Source: Dolichospermum sp. FACHB-1091
GTDB taxonomy: Bacteria; Cyanobacteriota; Cyanobacteriia; Cyanobacteriales; Nostocaceae
Length of the DNA: 64,000 nt
Direction of reading: 5' to 3'
Assembly: GCF_014697585.1 (NCBI RefSeq)
Contig: NZ_JACJSB010000026.1
Location: 1-64,000, forward strand
Shown here piece after piece: positions 46,676-56,192 of this stretch. The notes below the pieces were generated by a model. The model searched no databases. It was given only the letters and a program-made list of their open reading frames with translations, and had not been told where the DNA came from. Made by a program: the position numbers and the translations under genes. The first letter of the stretch is position 1. The number at the start of each line of letters is the position of its first letter.

Positions 46676-46745
46676 AATAGGTAATGGGTAATAGGTAATG
46701 GGTAATAGGTAATGGGTAATGGGTAATGGGTAATGGGTAATTGCG
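46676..46745. repeat. TAATGGG/TAATAGG heptamer array
   Basis: About nine head-to-tail copies of GGTAATG or GGTAATA precede the kinase start codon. It is the largest short tandem array in the window and may lie in the kinase leader. Confidence 0.85.
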
Positions 46746-46762
46746 AATTATTTGTAATAATC

Positions 46763-47602
46763 TCATTTTTGTCCTGCTAAAAAAGCGGCAACTGTTTGAT
46801 TAAATTCTGTTGGGTTAGTTAAGAATGGCCAATGATTTCCGGGGACTTGACGGATAAGTAAATTTGTGAGGTTGGTTTTGTAAGGTTGAATTTGCCAATT
46901 TTGGCGGTTCACACCTTTTTCTGGTTGTATAAAGAGGGCAGGTGTGTCAACTGGGTGAATAAAACCTGGTACTTCCATGACTGCGTTAAAAATACCATCA
47001 CGGGCTGCTATAGTAAATTTGCTACCCCAAGTACCGTCGGGTTTTTGTGCAATTGCGGCTTGAAAAACTTGCTGTTGCAAAGAACTCCAATTTTGATATT
47101 GACTGAGTTGTTTAATTTTTTGTTCAGCCTCTTCGTAACTTGCAAAGGGTCCCATGCTTTTGAGGAAAGGTAAAACACGGTATAAAAGGGGAAACATGAT
47201 TTTCAGAAAACTGGGCATTTTCCAGATAAAAATGGGATCTACTAATGTGATACTTTTTAACCTATCTGGGTTCTCTCTCGCCCAAATAGCCGCTAATTTC
47301 CCGGTCCAAGAGTGGCTGACGATATGAGCCGCAGACCACCCCAGTTTATCCATTAATGCCTCCAAATCGGAAATTGCACTTTTAAAAGTATAATCTTTTT
47401 CTGGCTTGCTGCTCTCACCATGACCACGCATATCTGGTGCGACTATATGGTAATCTACTGTTAAATAATCTGCCAAACTAGACCAAACTAAAGCATTATC
47501 AGCCATACCATGTAACAATAGTAATGGTTCTCGACCTTGATTCCATTCTAGGTAAGAAAGTTGAATATCAGATGTTAATAAATTTTCACGTATGGGCATC
47601 AT
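46763..47602 (-). CDS. Alpha/beta hydrolase
   Basis: A 279-aa hydrolase with LLLHGMADNALVW (oxyanion region), APDMRGHGESSKP, the nucleophile elbow SHSWTG, and the C-terminal histidine in GNHWPFLTNP. The nucleophile position SHSWTG gives Ser as the active residue. No signal peptide. Substrate unknown. It lies 95 bp upstream of the kinase gene on the same strand, separated by the heptamer array. Confidence 0.83.
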   Translation of the reverse strand: MMPIRENLLTSDIQLSYLEWNQGREPLLLLHGMADNALVWSSLADYLTVDYHIVAPDMRGHGESSKPEKDYTFKSAISDLEALMDKLGWSAAHIVSHSWTGKLAAIWARENPDRLKSITLVDPIFIWKMPSFLKIMFPLLYRVLPFLKSMGPFASYEEAEQKIKQLSQYQNWSSLQQQVFQAAIAQKPDGTWGSKFTIAARDGIFNAVMEVPGFIHPVDTPALFIQPEKGVNRQNWQIQPYKTNLTNLLIRQVPGNHWPFLTNPTEFNQTVAAFLAGQK

Positions 47603-47837
47603 TTGGTAAATATTCTCCGAAGTGACAGGATATCTGAGCAGAAAAAATCAATTTTGAGGTTTTAGGTTTTAATTCTTAATTTTTAATTGTCGAAGATTGT
47701 ACTGATTAACACGAAATCATGGAGCTAATGAATGTCAAAATCAAGAGTAGGAATACACTATAGTGGTATGCAATTAAATCAGATACAAAAGTTACCTAAA
47801 AAGCCATACAGCAAAAGACTTTCGACTTTTCTGTTCC

Positions 47838-47866
47838 CTGCTCCCTGTTCCCTGTTCCCTGCTATA
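47838..47866. repeat. CCCTGTT/CCCTGCT tandem repeat
   Basis: About four copies of TTCCCTG(T/C) just upstream of the SagB-type gene, the same heptamer as the array at 4397-4431. Confidence 0.7.
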
Positions 47867-47882
47867 GGATATTAAAATTATT

Positions 47883-49415
47883 ATGCCAGAAATACACCAA
47901 TCCATAGCCCAACACTATCACGACCGGACTAAATACGACCCCCAAACTCTAGCTTCTAAAAGTCATAATTTAGATTGGGCTAAACAGCCAGTACCATTTA
48001 AAGAATACAAAATTGGCTCTGATATTGACCTTAAGCCTTATCTAGAAGAAACAGCAGCCACCTTTGCCCATAATCAAAATGCTCAATGGTGGTGGAGACT
48101 TTCTCAACTATTATTTCACAGTTATGGACTGACGGCAAAAATGCCTTCTATGGGTAGTGCAGTATACTTACGTGCTGCTCCTAGTGCGGGGGGGTTATAT
48201 CCGGCTGAAGTATATTTAGTTTCCCGTGGTACACCGTTATTACCACCAGGACTTTATAATTATCAATGTCGAACTCATTCTTTAATGCACTTTTGGGAAA
48301 GTGATGTTTGGCAAAATTTACAAGAGGCTTGTTTTTGGCATTCTTCCCTAGAAAGTACCCAATTAGCTATTATTACCACTGCGGTTTTTTATCGTTCTGC
48401 TTGGCGTTATGAAGACAGGGCTTATCGGCGAATTTTGCTTGATACTGGACATCTTTTAGGTAATATTCAATTAGCTGGCAATATCACTGATTATCGCCCC
48501 TATTTAATAGGCGGTTTTGTGGATAAAGCTGTTAATGATCTACTTTATATTGATCAGGAACAAGAAGGAACAACGGCCGTTTTGGCTTTGGCAGATTTGT
48601 TAGATATTCGCCAAAATTTACCTTCAGGAACGACTGCTTTACCTTCTGGAACTACAACTAATTATCCATCTATTCCTGACGGTGAACTGTTAAAATATTT
48701 TCATTTACAGACAGAAATTCCAGCCAGAACCAATGGCGATTTAAATTTACCAACTGTGCAACCAGAAAGGTCTTTAGAGGATAAATATAATTTTTCTTTC
48801 TGTGAAAAAATTCCTACGGACACTACACCAATTTTTTGGGGGAAAAATTTATCAGAATTAGCAAATACTATCTATAAACGACGTTCTACCCGTGCTTATA
48901 GCGGTGATAATTTAAGTTTTGATCAACTTAAAGCTTTACTTGATTTTACTTATCAACCACAAAATTACAGTGATCAAAATTTAGATCCTAACCCTGATTA
49001 TTTTGATTTGAACTTAATAGAAACATTTATTGTTGTTTCTGGAATTCAAGGATTAGATACAGGTTGTTATTATTATGCACCTAAAGCTCAAGAATTACGG
49101 CAAATTCGCTTTAAAAATTTCCGTCGGGAATTACATTTTCTCTGTTTAGGACAGGAATTAGGTAGAGATGCAGCAGCAGTATTATTTCATACAGCCGATC
49201 TCAAGGCTGCGATCGCTCAATATGGTGATCGAGTTTACCGTTATTTACATACAGATGCGGGGATTTTAGGACAAAGATTGAATTTAGGAGCGATTCGTCT
49301 CAATTTAGGTGTCAGTGGTATAGCTGGCTTTTTTGATGACCAAGTAAACGATGTCTTGGGTATTCCTATTGATGAAGCAGTTATCTACATTACAACATTA
49401 GGAAAACCCAGATAA
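47883..49415 (+). CDS. SagB/ThcOx family oxidoreductase (tandem nitroreductase domains)
   Basis: A 510-aa protein with two nitroreductase-fold halves. The first (~80-240) has the substrate-pocket motif RAAPSAGGLYPAEVYLV and RILLDTGHLLGNIQLA; the second (~330-510) has RRSTRAYSGDNLSFDQL and DAGILGQRLNLGAIRLNLGVSG. SagB-type enzymes are FMN-dependent azoline dehydrogenases in peptide toxin pathways, but stand-alone double-domain forms are frequent in cyanobacteria with no peptide or cyclodehydratase gene nearby, as here. Function unknown. No precursor peptide adjoins it. Confidence 0.85.
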   Translation: MPEIHQSIAQHYHDRTKYDPQTLASKSHNLDWAKQPVPFKEYKIGSDIDLKPYLEETAATFAHNQNAQWWWRLSQLLFHSYGLTAKMPSMGSAVYLRAAPSAGGLYPAEVYLVSRGTPLLPPGLYNYQCRTHSLMHFWESDVWQNLQEACFWHSSLESTQLAIITTAVFYRSAWRYEDRAYRRILLDTGHLLGNIQLAGNITDYRPYLIGGFVDKAVNDLLYIDQEQEGTTAVLALADLLDIRQNLPSGTTALPSGTTTNYPSIPDGELLKYFHLQTEIPARTNGDLNLPTVQPERSLEDKYNFSFCEKIPTDTTPIFWGKNLSELANTIYKRRSTRAYSGDNLSFDQLKALLDFTYQPQNYSDQNLDPNPDYFDLNLIETFIVVSGIQGLDTGCYYYAPKAQELRQIRFKNFRRELHFLCLGQELGRDAAAVLFHTADLKAAIAQYGDRVYRYLHTDAGILGQRLNLGAIRLNLGVSGIAGFFDDQVNDVLGIPIDEAVIYITTLGKPR

Positions 49416-49426
49416 AATATTAAATT

Positions 49427-49460
49427 AACCCACCTTTCGCACCCTAAACTGTCACACAAC
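49427..49460. repeat. MITE-end-like repeat between convergent genes
   Basis: AACCCACCTTTCGCACCCT followed by AAACTGTCACA matches, in inverted orientation, TGTGACAGTTTAGGGTGTGG at 62071-62090. It is a solitary copy of the end of the 61905-62101 element family. Located in the short space between SagB-type and DUF3769 genes. Confidence 0.55.
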
Positions 49461-49494
49461 GAAATAATTAAAATGACGATAAATAGGAATTATT

Positions 49495-51849
49495 CTAATT
49501 TTCCTCACGGACTACACCACCAACCACTGGTTTAACTTGTCCATTAGCAAATGGATCTGTACCGCCAGTCCAATTAAAATCACTAATGCGGATACTAAAG
49601 CCACCTAATTGCAGCACTGGATTATAACGAAGGGTGATACCATGAGTACGACGGCTATATTCTAATGTATAATCAGTGCTGATTTCTTTTGATGTATCTA
49701 AGTTAATGGATGTTTGTAAACCTAAGCGAATAGGTCCATAAACCTGCTGAGAAATACCAGTGCTGAGAACTTTGTTATCAACGGAACGGTCAAAAAGAAA
49801 GGGTGATAAACCGCTATTAGTGCCTTGGGAGTAACTGATATTAAAGCCTGTATAATCCAAGAAAGGACGGGAAAAATGGCCGATTTGTGCGATTAAACCA
49901 ATAGTACCAGTGACAGTGCTTTGGTTATCACCGCTACTATAATAACTAGTAGTTCCTGTAATACCAGCGATCGCTTGTACATACGGTACTACAGGATTAG
50001 ATGTATATTTTAACCCCTCTTTGGCTGTAGCTGGTAATGGTTTCCCTTCCCACAATTTGATCCCATTACTCAAGCTGACACTACCTTGGAAACGACTTAA
50101 ATAGATGCGATCATTTTTCCGCAGTGGTGAGAGTAAATCCTGACGGTCTGTGTTTGAATTTATATACTGTCCGCCGACCTGATAGCTCAGATTGATACCA
50201 CTTTTTCCTAAAGGAATGATGGGGGAAGTGATAATCCCACCGACGCTACTCTGTACAGTTTGATACCCAAGACTACCATTATAAAGGCGATCGCGGTAAC
50301 TAGATTCCAAACTTAATGTATAAGGATTAACATTACCCAAACTTTGGCGTAATCGCAAACTCCCACGTAAATTATCTTCCACCTGATCGAAATCAAAACT
50401 AGTTAATTCTCCCGTACCCTCCACAACAGTTTTAGGACTCAAAACAGCATTTAGTTTAGTATTTACACCAAACAAATTGGCTACATTACCACCCTTTTCT
50501 ACAGCCCTTTGCAGATAAAACTCCGGTGTAATAATCAAACGCGTCTGATCATTATTAATCGCTTCAAAACCACGTTCTACAAATAAACCACCCCGTTGAG
50601 CATTATCAAGACCAGGGGAGACGATAAAAGGATTTATCCGTTTTGGCCGAGAATCTACTTTCCAATTATTAATAGGAATAGGGACAACAACTTTTTGATC
50701 AAAAACTAACCGTTGACGCTGGGTAGTAATTCTGCTTATCAACGGTGTTTCTTGTGTAACCTTCATTTTACCCGCCCTGATTTCCAATTCCGGGGGTGAA
50801 AAAGGGTCATTAGTAATTCTCACATCTTGAGCTTGAAAACCACGGGGATAAAATTCAATATATTGGGCTTCAAATCGTAACCGCTTGAGGACACCACCAG
50901 ATTCAGGTACAGAAATATTTCGCACGTCTGATTGACCACTAGCACCAAATTCTATCCCTCCGGGACTATTAACACCAGTTAGGGGTTGATTAGCGCGAAG
51001 CCGATAACTCAAAGGACGACTAGGTACACCACCTGCGGTAATATCTGTAGGGAGACTTGGGGAAAAAGCAAAATCCGTTGCTGTGGTAGGGATATAAAGT
51101 TCACCTTTACCGTTTTCTATATCACCACTATCTTGAATAAAATTATAAGTAAAACGTTGTCCTTGGAATATCTGATTACCCCTGGTTAAAGCCACATTAC
51201 CCTCCCCTACCGCTATCAAATTATCTAAATTGATCCGTAGGGTATCAGCATCAATTACTGCACCATCAAATCTGACTACTACATTACCCTCAGCCGTGAC
51301 AATTCGCCTTTCTTGATCATACTCCTGGCGATCGGCAATTACCTCTACAATTCTTGTTTTTTGCGGTGATATTTTCTCTGCTTCTGTAATTTGCGGTAAG
51401 GGGGGAACTTCTAAATTACCAGGTTTTGACTGATCTTGAGGATTACGCAGTTTAAATTCAATCAGATTTTGTACTGGTAACGATGGTGTCTTTTCACCAA
51501 CCAATAGATCAACCTTTCCCGCTGATTCCTGTAAATTTACGTAATTTTTTTCTACCGGAGGTGTTGATGTTTCTGTTACAACCTGCTGTCCGGCTATATT
51601 ATAAATAATTTTGCGTTTTTGACCTTGAATTATGGAAAATTCCCCAGATGATTTTTCTAGTTGGGATAACGGAGAATCATTGCTTGGCTTGGTGGTTGAT
51701 TGATACTGATCTTGCTGATTTTTACCATCAATGATCAGTTTTTGTTGATCATTTTTTACCTGAATAACAGCAGGAGCAGCGAGATAGGAAACAGGTTTTG
51801 ACGATACAAGATTTGGCGGTGGTTGAGGTGGAAGGACTGGATGAAACAT
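49495..51849 (-). CDS. DUF3769 protein, LptD-like outer-membrane assembly factor
   Basis: 784 aa from the ATG at 51849 (an in-frame TTG four codons upstream is possible). An N-terminal proline-rich region, an OstA/LptA-like repeat domain (~185-270: YDQERRIVTAEGNVVVRFDGA, GEGNVALTRGNQIF) and a C-terminal beta-barrel rich in alternating strands. Cyanobacterial DUF3769 proteins are the LptD counterparts thought to insert lipopolysaccharide into the outer membrane. No obvious signal peptide at this start. Downstream of psbI on the same strand but separated by its terminator. Confidence 0.83.
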   Translation of the reverse strand: MFHPVLPPQPPPNLVSSKPVSYLAAPAVIQVKNDQQKLIIDGKNQQDQYQSTTKPSNDSPLSQLEKSSGEFSIIQGQKRKIIYNIAGQQVVTETSTPPVEKNYVNLQESAGKVDLLVGEKTPSLPVQNLIEFKLRNPQDQSKPGNLEVPPLPQITEAEKISPQKTRIVEVIADRQEYDQERRIVTAEGNVVVRFDGAVIDADTLRINLDNLIAVGEGNVALTRGNQIFQGQRFTYNFIQDSGDIENGKGELYIPTTATDFAFSPSLPTDITAGGVPSRPLSYRLRANQPLTGVNSPGGIEFGASGQSDVRNISVPESGGVLKRLRFEAQYIEFYPRGFQAQDVRITNDPFSPPELEIRAGKMKVTQETPLISRITTQRQRLVFDQKVVVPIPINNWKVDSRPKRINPFIVSPGLDNAQRGGLFVERGFEAINNDQTRLIITPEFYLQRAVEKGGNVANLFGVNTKLNAVLSPKTVVEGTGELTSFDFDQVEDNLRGSLRLRQSLGNVNPYTLSLESSYRDRLYNGSLGYQTVQSSVGGIITSPIIPLGKSGINLSYQVGGQYINSNTDRQDLLSPLRKNDRIYLSRFQGSVSLSNGIKLWEGKPLPATAKEGLKYTSNPVVPYVQAIAGITGTTSYYSSGDNQSTVTGTIGLIAQIGHFSRPFLDYTGFNISYSQGTNSGLSPFLFDRSVDNKVLSTGISQQVYGPIRLGLQTSINLDTSKEISTDYTLEYSRRTHGITLRYNPVLQLGGFSIRISDFNWTGGTDPFANGQVKPVVGGVVREEN

Positions 51850-51879
51850 ATTTTGAGGCAATTAAGCTGATCAAAAAGC

Positions 51880-51932
51880 AAAAAATAGCCGGAAGGTTGA
51901 ATTACATATTAGCCTGTTTCTACCTTCCGGCC
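51880..51932 (-). terminator. Terminator hairpin after psbI
   Basis: On the minus strand GCCGGAAGGT and ACCTTCCGGC form a 10-bp GC-rich stem with a 24-nt loop, followed by TATTTTTTG. It lies just after the psbI stop codon and before the DUF3769 start. Confidence 0.75.
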
Positions 51933-51955
51933 ACTAAAGGTGATTTGTTGTATAT

Positions 51956-52072
51956 TTATTCTGAGTCTTGACGACCGGGGTTACGGGCTGGGTCATTAGA
52001 CAAAAACCCGAAGATGAAGATACTCACAAACAAGCCGACAACGATATAAACAGCAATTTTTAAACTCAACAT
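51956..52072 (-). CDS. psbI: Photosystem II reaction centre protein I
   Basis: A 38-aa single-helix subunit of the photosystem II core, next to D1. It reads [30 protein letters not shown], then NPGRQDSE: the standard membrane helix and the invariant DP.RNPGR stromal tail. GGGAG lies 9 nt before the ATG. It is short, so easily missed by length-filtered gene calling. Monocistronic, with its own terminator. Identification is secure from the C-terminal motif and length. Confidence 0.95.
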   Translation of the reverse strand: MLSLKIAVYIVVGLFVSIFIFGFLSNDPARNPGRQDSE

Positions 52073-52194
52073 AGAACTAACTCCCGGAGGTTTGGTAAAT
52101 AGCAACTAATTTATCTTACCTATATCTTGTACCTTTGGCGAGGGAATAGGGAACAGCAGTTCCGCAGGTTGGGGAGAACGCAGTCAAACCCCAA

Positions 52195-52340
52195 TATTAA
52201 ATGTCATATACTTATAGACTGTGTTGGGTTTCGTACCTCAACATTAAATGTCATATACTTATAGACTGTGTTGGGTTTCGTACCTCAACATTAAATGTCA
52301 TATAGTTATAGACTGTGTTGGGTTTCGTACCTCAACCCAA
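52195..52340. repeat. Three 47-bp direct tandem repeats
   Basis: The unit beginning ATGTCATATACTTATAGACT starts at 52201, 52248 and 52295 (exact 47-bp spacing); copies 1-2 are identical over most of the unit and the third has one G for C change. Each contains GTGTTGGGTTTCGTACCTCA. The array interrupts a longer dispersed repeat whose uninterrupted form is at 54721-54780 (GCAGGTTGGGTAGAACGCAG...AAATTAAAATGGTTAATAAC). Confidence 0.9.
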
Positions 52341-52544
52341 CCTACAAATTAAAATGGTTGATAACAAAAAATTTTCAATCATGTTACTTTTCGGCGTTGC
52401 TGATTTGAGGTATGAAAATGATTTTTGATGATTTCAAAACCCTTGTAGAGATGTTCCTCATGTAGGGATTCTCGTCTCTACACCTAAATTCATACCTGGT
52501 TTCAACAACGCCTACTTTTCTTTACAGAGTTTGGTTTTATTGTG
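52341..52544. other. Intergenic region downstream of the 47-bp repeats
   Basis: Contains a GTAGAGA...TCTCTAC inverted pair (52446-52482) of the dispersed type also seen at 53349 and 59052. No ORF or promoter that I can support. Confidence 0.4.
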
Positions 52545-53156
52545 TTAACCTACTTGTCTATATGTCGAAACTGTTACATCAGGATTATTAATGGTTTTTA
52601 ACGCCATTCTATTCCTCGATTGTTTCCATAGGTACATTAAAGCTAAGATGGGGATGGTGGGTAATATAGCACCTGGTCTGATGTCAAAGGGTACGGGGGT
52701 AGCGGGGGAGTATGTAAGAGTTGTAGATTTGGTGTCTTTTACTCCTGAAAACTCGCTACTTGCACCAACCTTAGATAAATGTGTACCTAAATCTGGATCA
52801 GCGAAACTAAATGTCTCGGTGGGATTCGTCGCAAAAAAGTAGCTTGCCGTAATCGTGCCATTAGATACTTCAAAGTAATTCTCTTGTACATCAAAATACG
52901 ATAACACATCTACAGGTTGAGTATATCCTAGTGCAGCAGGGGCTGAATTTATTTTCACAGACTTAGCCGCAAATATTCCATTACCATTTGGCAATTCTAA
53001 CGTACCTGATACAGTCCCATTAACTAGACCCTCAACATTGTTAAAACTGAAATTGAATAGTTGGATTGCTTGTGCTGGCTTTTCCCATGCGACAAGGCTA
53101 GTGGCTAAAGCACCACCAACAACAACTAATGGCAGAATCTGAGATAGTTTGATCAT
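52545..53156 (-). CDS. Exported protein with PEP-CTERM-like sorting tail
   Basis: A 203-aa protein: a signal peptide ending near AWEKPAQA (~30), a beta-rich mature part (FNFSFNNVEGLVNGTVSGTLELPNG), and a C-terminal tail of the exosortase-signal type: PVPFDIRPGAILP, a hydrophobic stretch (TIPILALMYL) and a basic cluster (WKQSRNR). The tail is the variant with VPFD instead of VPEP seen in cyanobacteria. The exported domain is unnamed. No exosortase gene lies in the window. Confidence 0.72.
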   Translation of the reverse strand: MIKLSQILPLVVVGGALATSLVAWEKPAQAIQLFNFSFNNVEGLVNGTVSGTLELPNGNGIFAAKSVKINSAPAALGYTQPVDVLSYFDVQENYFEVSNGTITASYFFATNPTETFSFADPDLGTHLSKVGASSEFSGVKDTKSTTLTYSPATPVPFDIRPGAILPTIPILALMYLWKQSRNRMALKTINNPDVTVSTYRQVG

Positions 53157-53581
53157 GATATATCTTTGTATTCATGTTTGAATTTGACCTATATCTCAGT
53201 ATAGTAGCAATGGTCTTATTGTCTCTTTTTTTACAAACTTTTACAAGATTTTATCGAAAACTCTCATATCTCGTCTGTTTATGCCAAAAAACAACCGCCT
53301 CCATGATGGTAAGCGGTTCTGCACAATTCAATAGACATCTCCAAAAAAGTAGAGACGTTCCATGGAACGTCTCTACTACAAGGGTTTTATGTCAAGCATC
53401 TTTAAACTCGGCCTATGTCTATTAAATAGAATTTGAAGATAGTTCTTCCTTATCAAGTCCATGATAACAAATTCAAAATCAATTGTCAAGCCCCTAGTAC
53501 CAATTTTCGGCGGGAAAAATCAAAAAGTTTTCAATTCTTCATAAAGTCATGAAAACGTCATAAACGGTCTTTTGAAAAAGA
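53157..53581. other. Intergenic region with 28-bp palindrome
   Basis: Holds the perfect 28-bp palindrome at 53349-53376 and AT-rich sequence. An 83-codon plus-strand frame (53174-53425) runs through it but is spoiled by the palindrome and lacks codon bias; I do not call it. Confidence 0.5.
53349..53376. repeat. 28-bp perfect palindrome
   Basis: GTAGAGACGTTCCA and its exact reverse complement TGGAACGTCTCTAC abut. A second copy with one change lies at 59052-59079. It is a dispersed intergenic repeat of the type common in cyanobacteria. Confidence 0.9.
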
Positions 53582-54529
53582 TTAGTTAACAGATTGTAAC
53601 CAAGTTTGTAAATCTGTAACTGAGGTAAAATCTAACAAGGCTTCTCCTAATTCCTCTAGTTGTGCAACAGGTAATTTTTGGACTTGTTGAATCAATGATG
53701 AGTCCATTGTACCAATGCGGCGATTTAACTGACGGATAATCAGAAGTTGTTCTCCTTGTTGTAGGCCTCGTTGTTCTCCTTGTTGTAGTCCTTGTTGTAG
53801 TCCTTGTTGTAGTCCTTCTTGTCTAGCGAGTTCTCGCTCTTGTTGGTAAAGTGGCGCTAATCTCATAATCAACTCCCTATCTTCTGCTTCTATTTCTGGA
53901 CTTTGATTTATTCTCAAGTTCTGTTGCAGGTTGTAAAGTAATTCTAATGTGATTTTCACATAAGGCTGATTTGATGGTAACGCAGCTAATTCATCAATTG
54001 CTCGTTTTTGTACCGTTCCTCTTCCCAAAAGTCTTAACCACAATGTTTCTGGAACAGGTGATAATTGATGAATGACAATAATTGCTGCACGGAAAGACTC
54101 TGGTAAATAGTATATTCCTGGTAAAGAATCTGATTCCAATGTACCATGAAATCCTGATAGCAGTTTCTTAGACGCTGTGGGTGTGAGAATCCATAATTTA
54201 GGAAAATTACTTTCTGCTATTTTGGTTGCATTACGTTTTGCTTCTCGTTTTAATGCACCTCTAACTTCTAATGATTTTAATAGACAATCACATATTTCTT
54301 CTGTTGAGGCTGGGTTGCGAAATGGTTCAAATATGGCTAGTGTGGTAGCTAGTTTACCTAATAACCCTAATGATGCTATATCCGCTTTTTGTTCAGGAAA
54401 TGGTGTAAATAATACGTCTATTTCCCGTACTTCTCCAGATACATGACTGGGTGCTTCTACTTTTCCATAAGGTTTTAGCAGTTCTTCTAAATAATCTTTG
54501 GCGAATTGGTCATGTATAAATCTCGTCAT
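53582..54529 (-). CDS. Rpn/DUF4351-type nuclease-like protein (copy 2)
   Basis: A 315-aa paralogue of the protein at 21768-22721: same start (MTRFIHDQFAKDYLEELLKP), same core EVREIDVLFTP, and same order of segments (ALKREAKR, WILTPTASKKLLSGF, IIVIHQLSPVPETLWLRLLG). The middle repeat is QQGLQQG/EQRG type (~240-262) instead of GRQEG. The C-terminal tail is shorter. The related family includes recombination-promoting nucleases of the Rpn group; activity of this copy is inferred only from family. No neighbour suggests a role. Confidence 0.78.
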   Translation of the reverse strand: MTRFIHDQFAKDYLEELLKPYGKVEAPSHVSGEVREIDVLFTPFPEQKADIASLGLLGKLATTLAIFEPFRNPASTEEICDCLLKSLEVRGALKREAKRNATKIAESNFPKLWILTPTASKKLLSGFHGTLESDSLPGIYYLPESFRAAIIVIHQLSPVPETLWLRLLGRGTVQKRAIDELAALPSNQPYVKITLELLYNLQQNLRINQSPEIEAEDRELIMRLAPLYQQERELARQEGLQQGLQQGLQQGEQRGLQQGEQLLIIRQLNRRIGTMDSSLIQQVQKLPVAQLEELGEALLDFTSVTDLQTWLQSVN

Positions 54530-54720
54530 TTATTCGACCTTTGCTAATACATACATTAATTTAACATTTTTGGGGTAATGGCGATCGCTGCTATCGGAAA
54601 CTGTCTCTGGTCACATTGCTGGATAAGGGTTTAAAATTGAGGGGTCCCCACTCGCTGGGGACATTAATTAAATGGAAACAATTCTTAGCAAAGTTATGAA
54701 AACATGATCAAAAAAGTCCC

Positions 54721-54776
54721 GCAGGTTGGGTAGAACGCAGTCAAACCCAACCAACAAATTAAAATGGTTAATAACA
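54721..54776. repeat. Dispersed repeat GGTTGGGTAGAACGCAGTC
   Basis: The stretch GCAGGTTGGGTAGAACGCAG followed by TCAAACCCAACC and AAATTAAAATGGTTAATAACA is shared with sequence around 52161-52190 and 52333-52370, where it is split by the 47-bp tandem array. A GGTTGGGT...ACCCAACC stem is possible. Confidence 0.65.
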
Positions 54777-54788
54777 TCATGCCACTAT

Positions 54789-56192
54789 TTATTTTTCCTG
54801 CAACGGGAAAAAGTCATAGTTAGCAGTTGAGTTTTTACTTGGTTGCACTTTGACCAATATTGCTTTACCCTTAATATCACCAGATTCTTGAAATTCAATC
54901 TTGCCTGTAGCACCATTGACAAAGAAATCTGGACTATGTAGCACTTTTTGTAATGCTTCACGGGTATAACCTTGTTGTAAACCTTTAGCGATCGCCATAG
55001 TTGCATTATAGGCTGTTGCTGAACGCCAATTCACAGTTCCGCCCCAAAGTTTTCTAGCTTGTTCAGGAAAAGGATTACCAGGAATGGCCTTTGGATGCCA
55101 AGGTACAGTAATAACCATACCACTAACATCAGATTTCCCTGATTCTAATGTTTGAAAAGTGTATAATGTCGGACTACCAAACAGCGCTAACTTACCCTGA
55201 TTTGCTGCTGCTAGTTCTAAAGCCCGGTTAATTCTACCAACATAGGGAGCTAATACCAACCCATCAGCACCACTACTAATTAATTGAGAAATTATTGTAG
55301 TAGAGTTAAAATCAGGGGCAGAAAAATCGCACTTGGTGGGATTAATTTTACCACCACCAGCTACGATATTTTTAGCGTACTCATCCTTAAAAGATTGATT
55401 ATCAATAGATTTGGAATCTACACATAAGGCAATATTAGTTTTACGGGCAGTTTTGAGGGTATAAACAGCCAGAGGTTCGGCCTGGGAACTAATATTGGGG
55501 ACTGTGCGAAATATATAGCTACCAATACCAGAGAGATTTTGAGCGAAACTAGTAGGAGAAATCATCACTAGTCCTCCCTGCTGATATATTGGTGCAGCCG
55601 CAATGGAAGCATTACTGGCGTTATGTCCAACTATAGCCAGAATACTGGAATCTTTGACAAATTGCGTGGCTATTTTTTGGGCTTGGGTGGGATCATTATC
55701 GTCATTAGCGATCGCTACTTGCAAAAATTTACCATTAATGCCACTATTACGGTTTACCTCATCTTGAGCCTGAGCCACACCCCGCAGAATCTCCTTGGCT
55801 ACACTGAGATTTCCCCCGATGGGTACACTCACAGCAATTTTGATATATTTACTACTATTGTCCAGGGAGTTATTGAGATAAATCAAACTTTCTGGATCAT
55901 TTTGATTTTGGCGCAAAGATGCTTGAAAATTGGTTCTAGCAGCATCAAAATTACCCTGAGCAAAGGCTTGTACTCCTCTTTCCTTGTCAGAGTTGATTTG
56001 ATCAGTAATTAAAATCTTCTCACCTAAACTGATTCGCCCTGGTGTAGAATCGGAATCTGGAGAAACATTAGCTTCTTTGTCAGGAATGCCGGGTGTGAAT
56101 TGATTCCACAACCAAAAGCCCAAGCCTAACAATGCTGTCGTAAACAGCAGGGAAAAAACCAGCAGTTTTGTTTCATTTTTATTATTCATCAT
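54789..56192 (-). CDS. Branched-chain-amino-acid-type substrate-binding protein with N-terminal anchor
   Basis: A 467-aa protein. A membrane anchor lies at ~9-28 (LLVFSLLFTTALLGLGFWLW) and a short TPR-like segment at ~67-108 (ERGVQAFAQGNFDAARTNFQ). A periplasmic-binding fold type I domain (~115-455) begins with IKIAVSVPIGGNLSVAKEILRG and includes NDDNDPTQAQKIATQFV and GHNASNASIAAAP. In other cyanobacteria this domain often follows a kinase; here it stands alone. It may bind amino acids or small molecules as a sensor or transporter subunit, but no permease or ATPase gene is adjacent. Confidence 0.82.
   Translation of the reverse strand: MMNNKNETKLLVFSLLFTTALLGLGFWLWNQFTPGIPDKEANVSPDSDSTPGRISLGEKILITDQINSDKERGVQAFAQGNFDAARTNFQASLRQNQNDPESLIYLNNSLDNSSKYIKIAVSVPIGGNLSVAKEILRGVAQAQDEVNRNSGINGKFLQVAIANDDNDPTQAQKIATQFVKDSSILAIVGHNASNASIAAAPIYQQGGLVMISPTSFAQNLSGIGSYIFRTVPNISSQAEPLAVYTLKTARKTNIALCVDSKSIDNQSFKDEYAKNIVAGGGKINPTKCDFSAPDFNSTTIISQLISSGADGLVLAPYVGRINRALELAAANQGKLALFGSPTLYTFQTLESGKSDVSGMVITVPWHPKAIPGNPFPEQARKLWGGTVNWRSATAYNATMAIAKGLQQGYTREALQKVLHSPDFFVNGATGKIEFQESGDIKGKAILVKVQPSKNSTANYDFFPLQEK

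Noticed and set aside
46676-46745. CRISPR or regulatory array in the kinase leader
   Set aside because: Simple heptamer repeat with no spacers; the same type occurs at other intergenic sites.
47883-49415. Azoline-forming peptide pathway (SagB-type)
   Set aside because: No cyclodehydratase, precursor or protease gene nearby; double-domain SagB proteins stand alone in many cyanobacteria.
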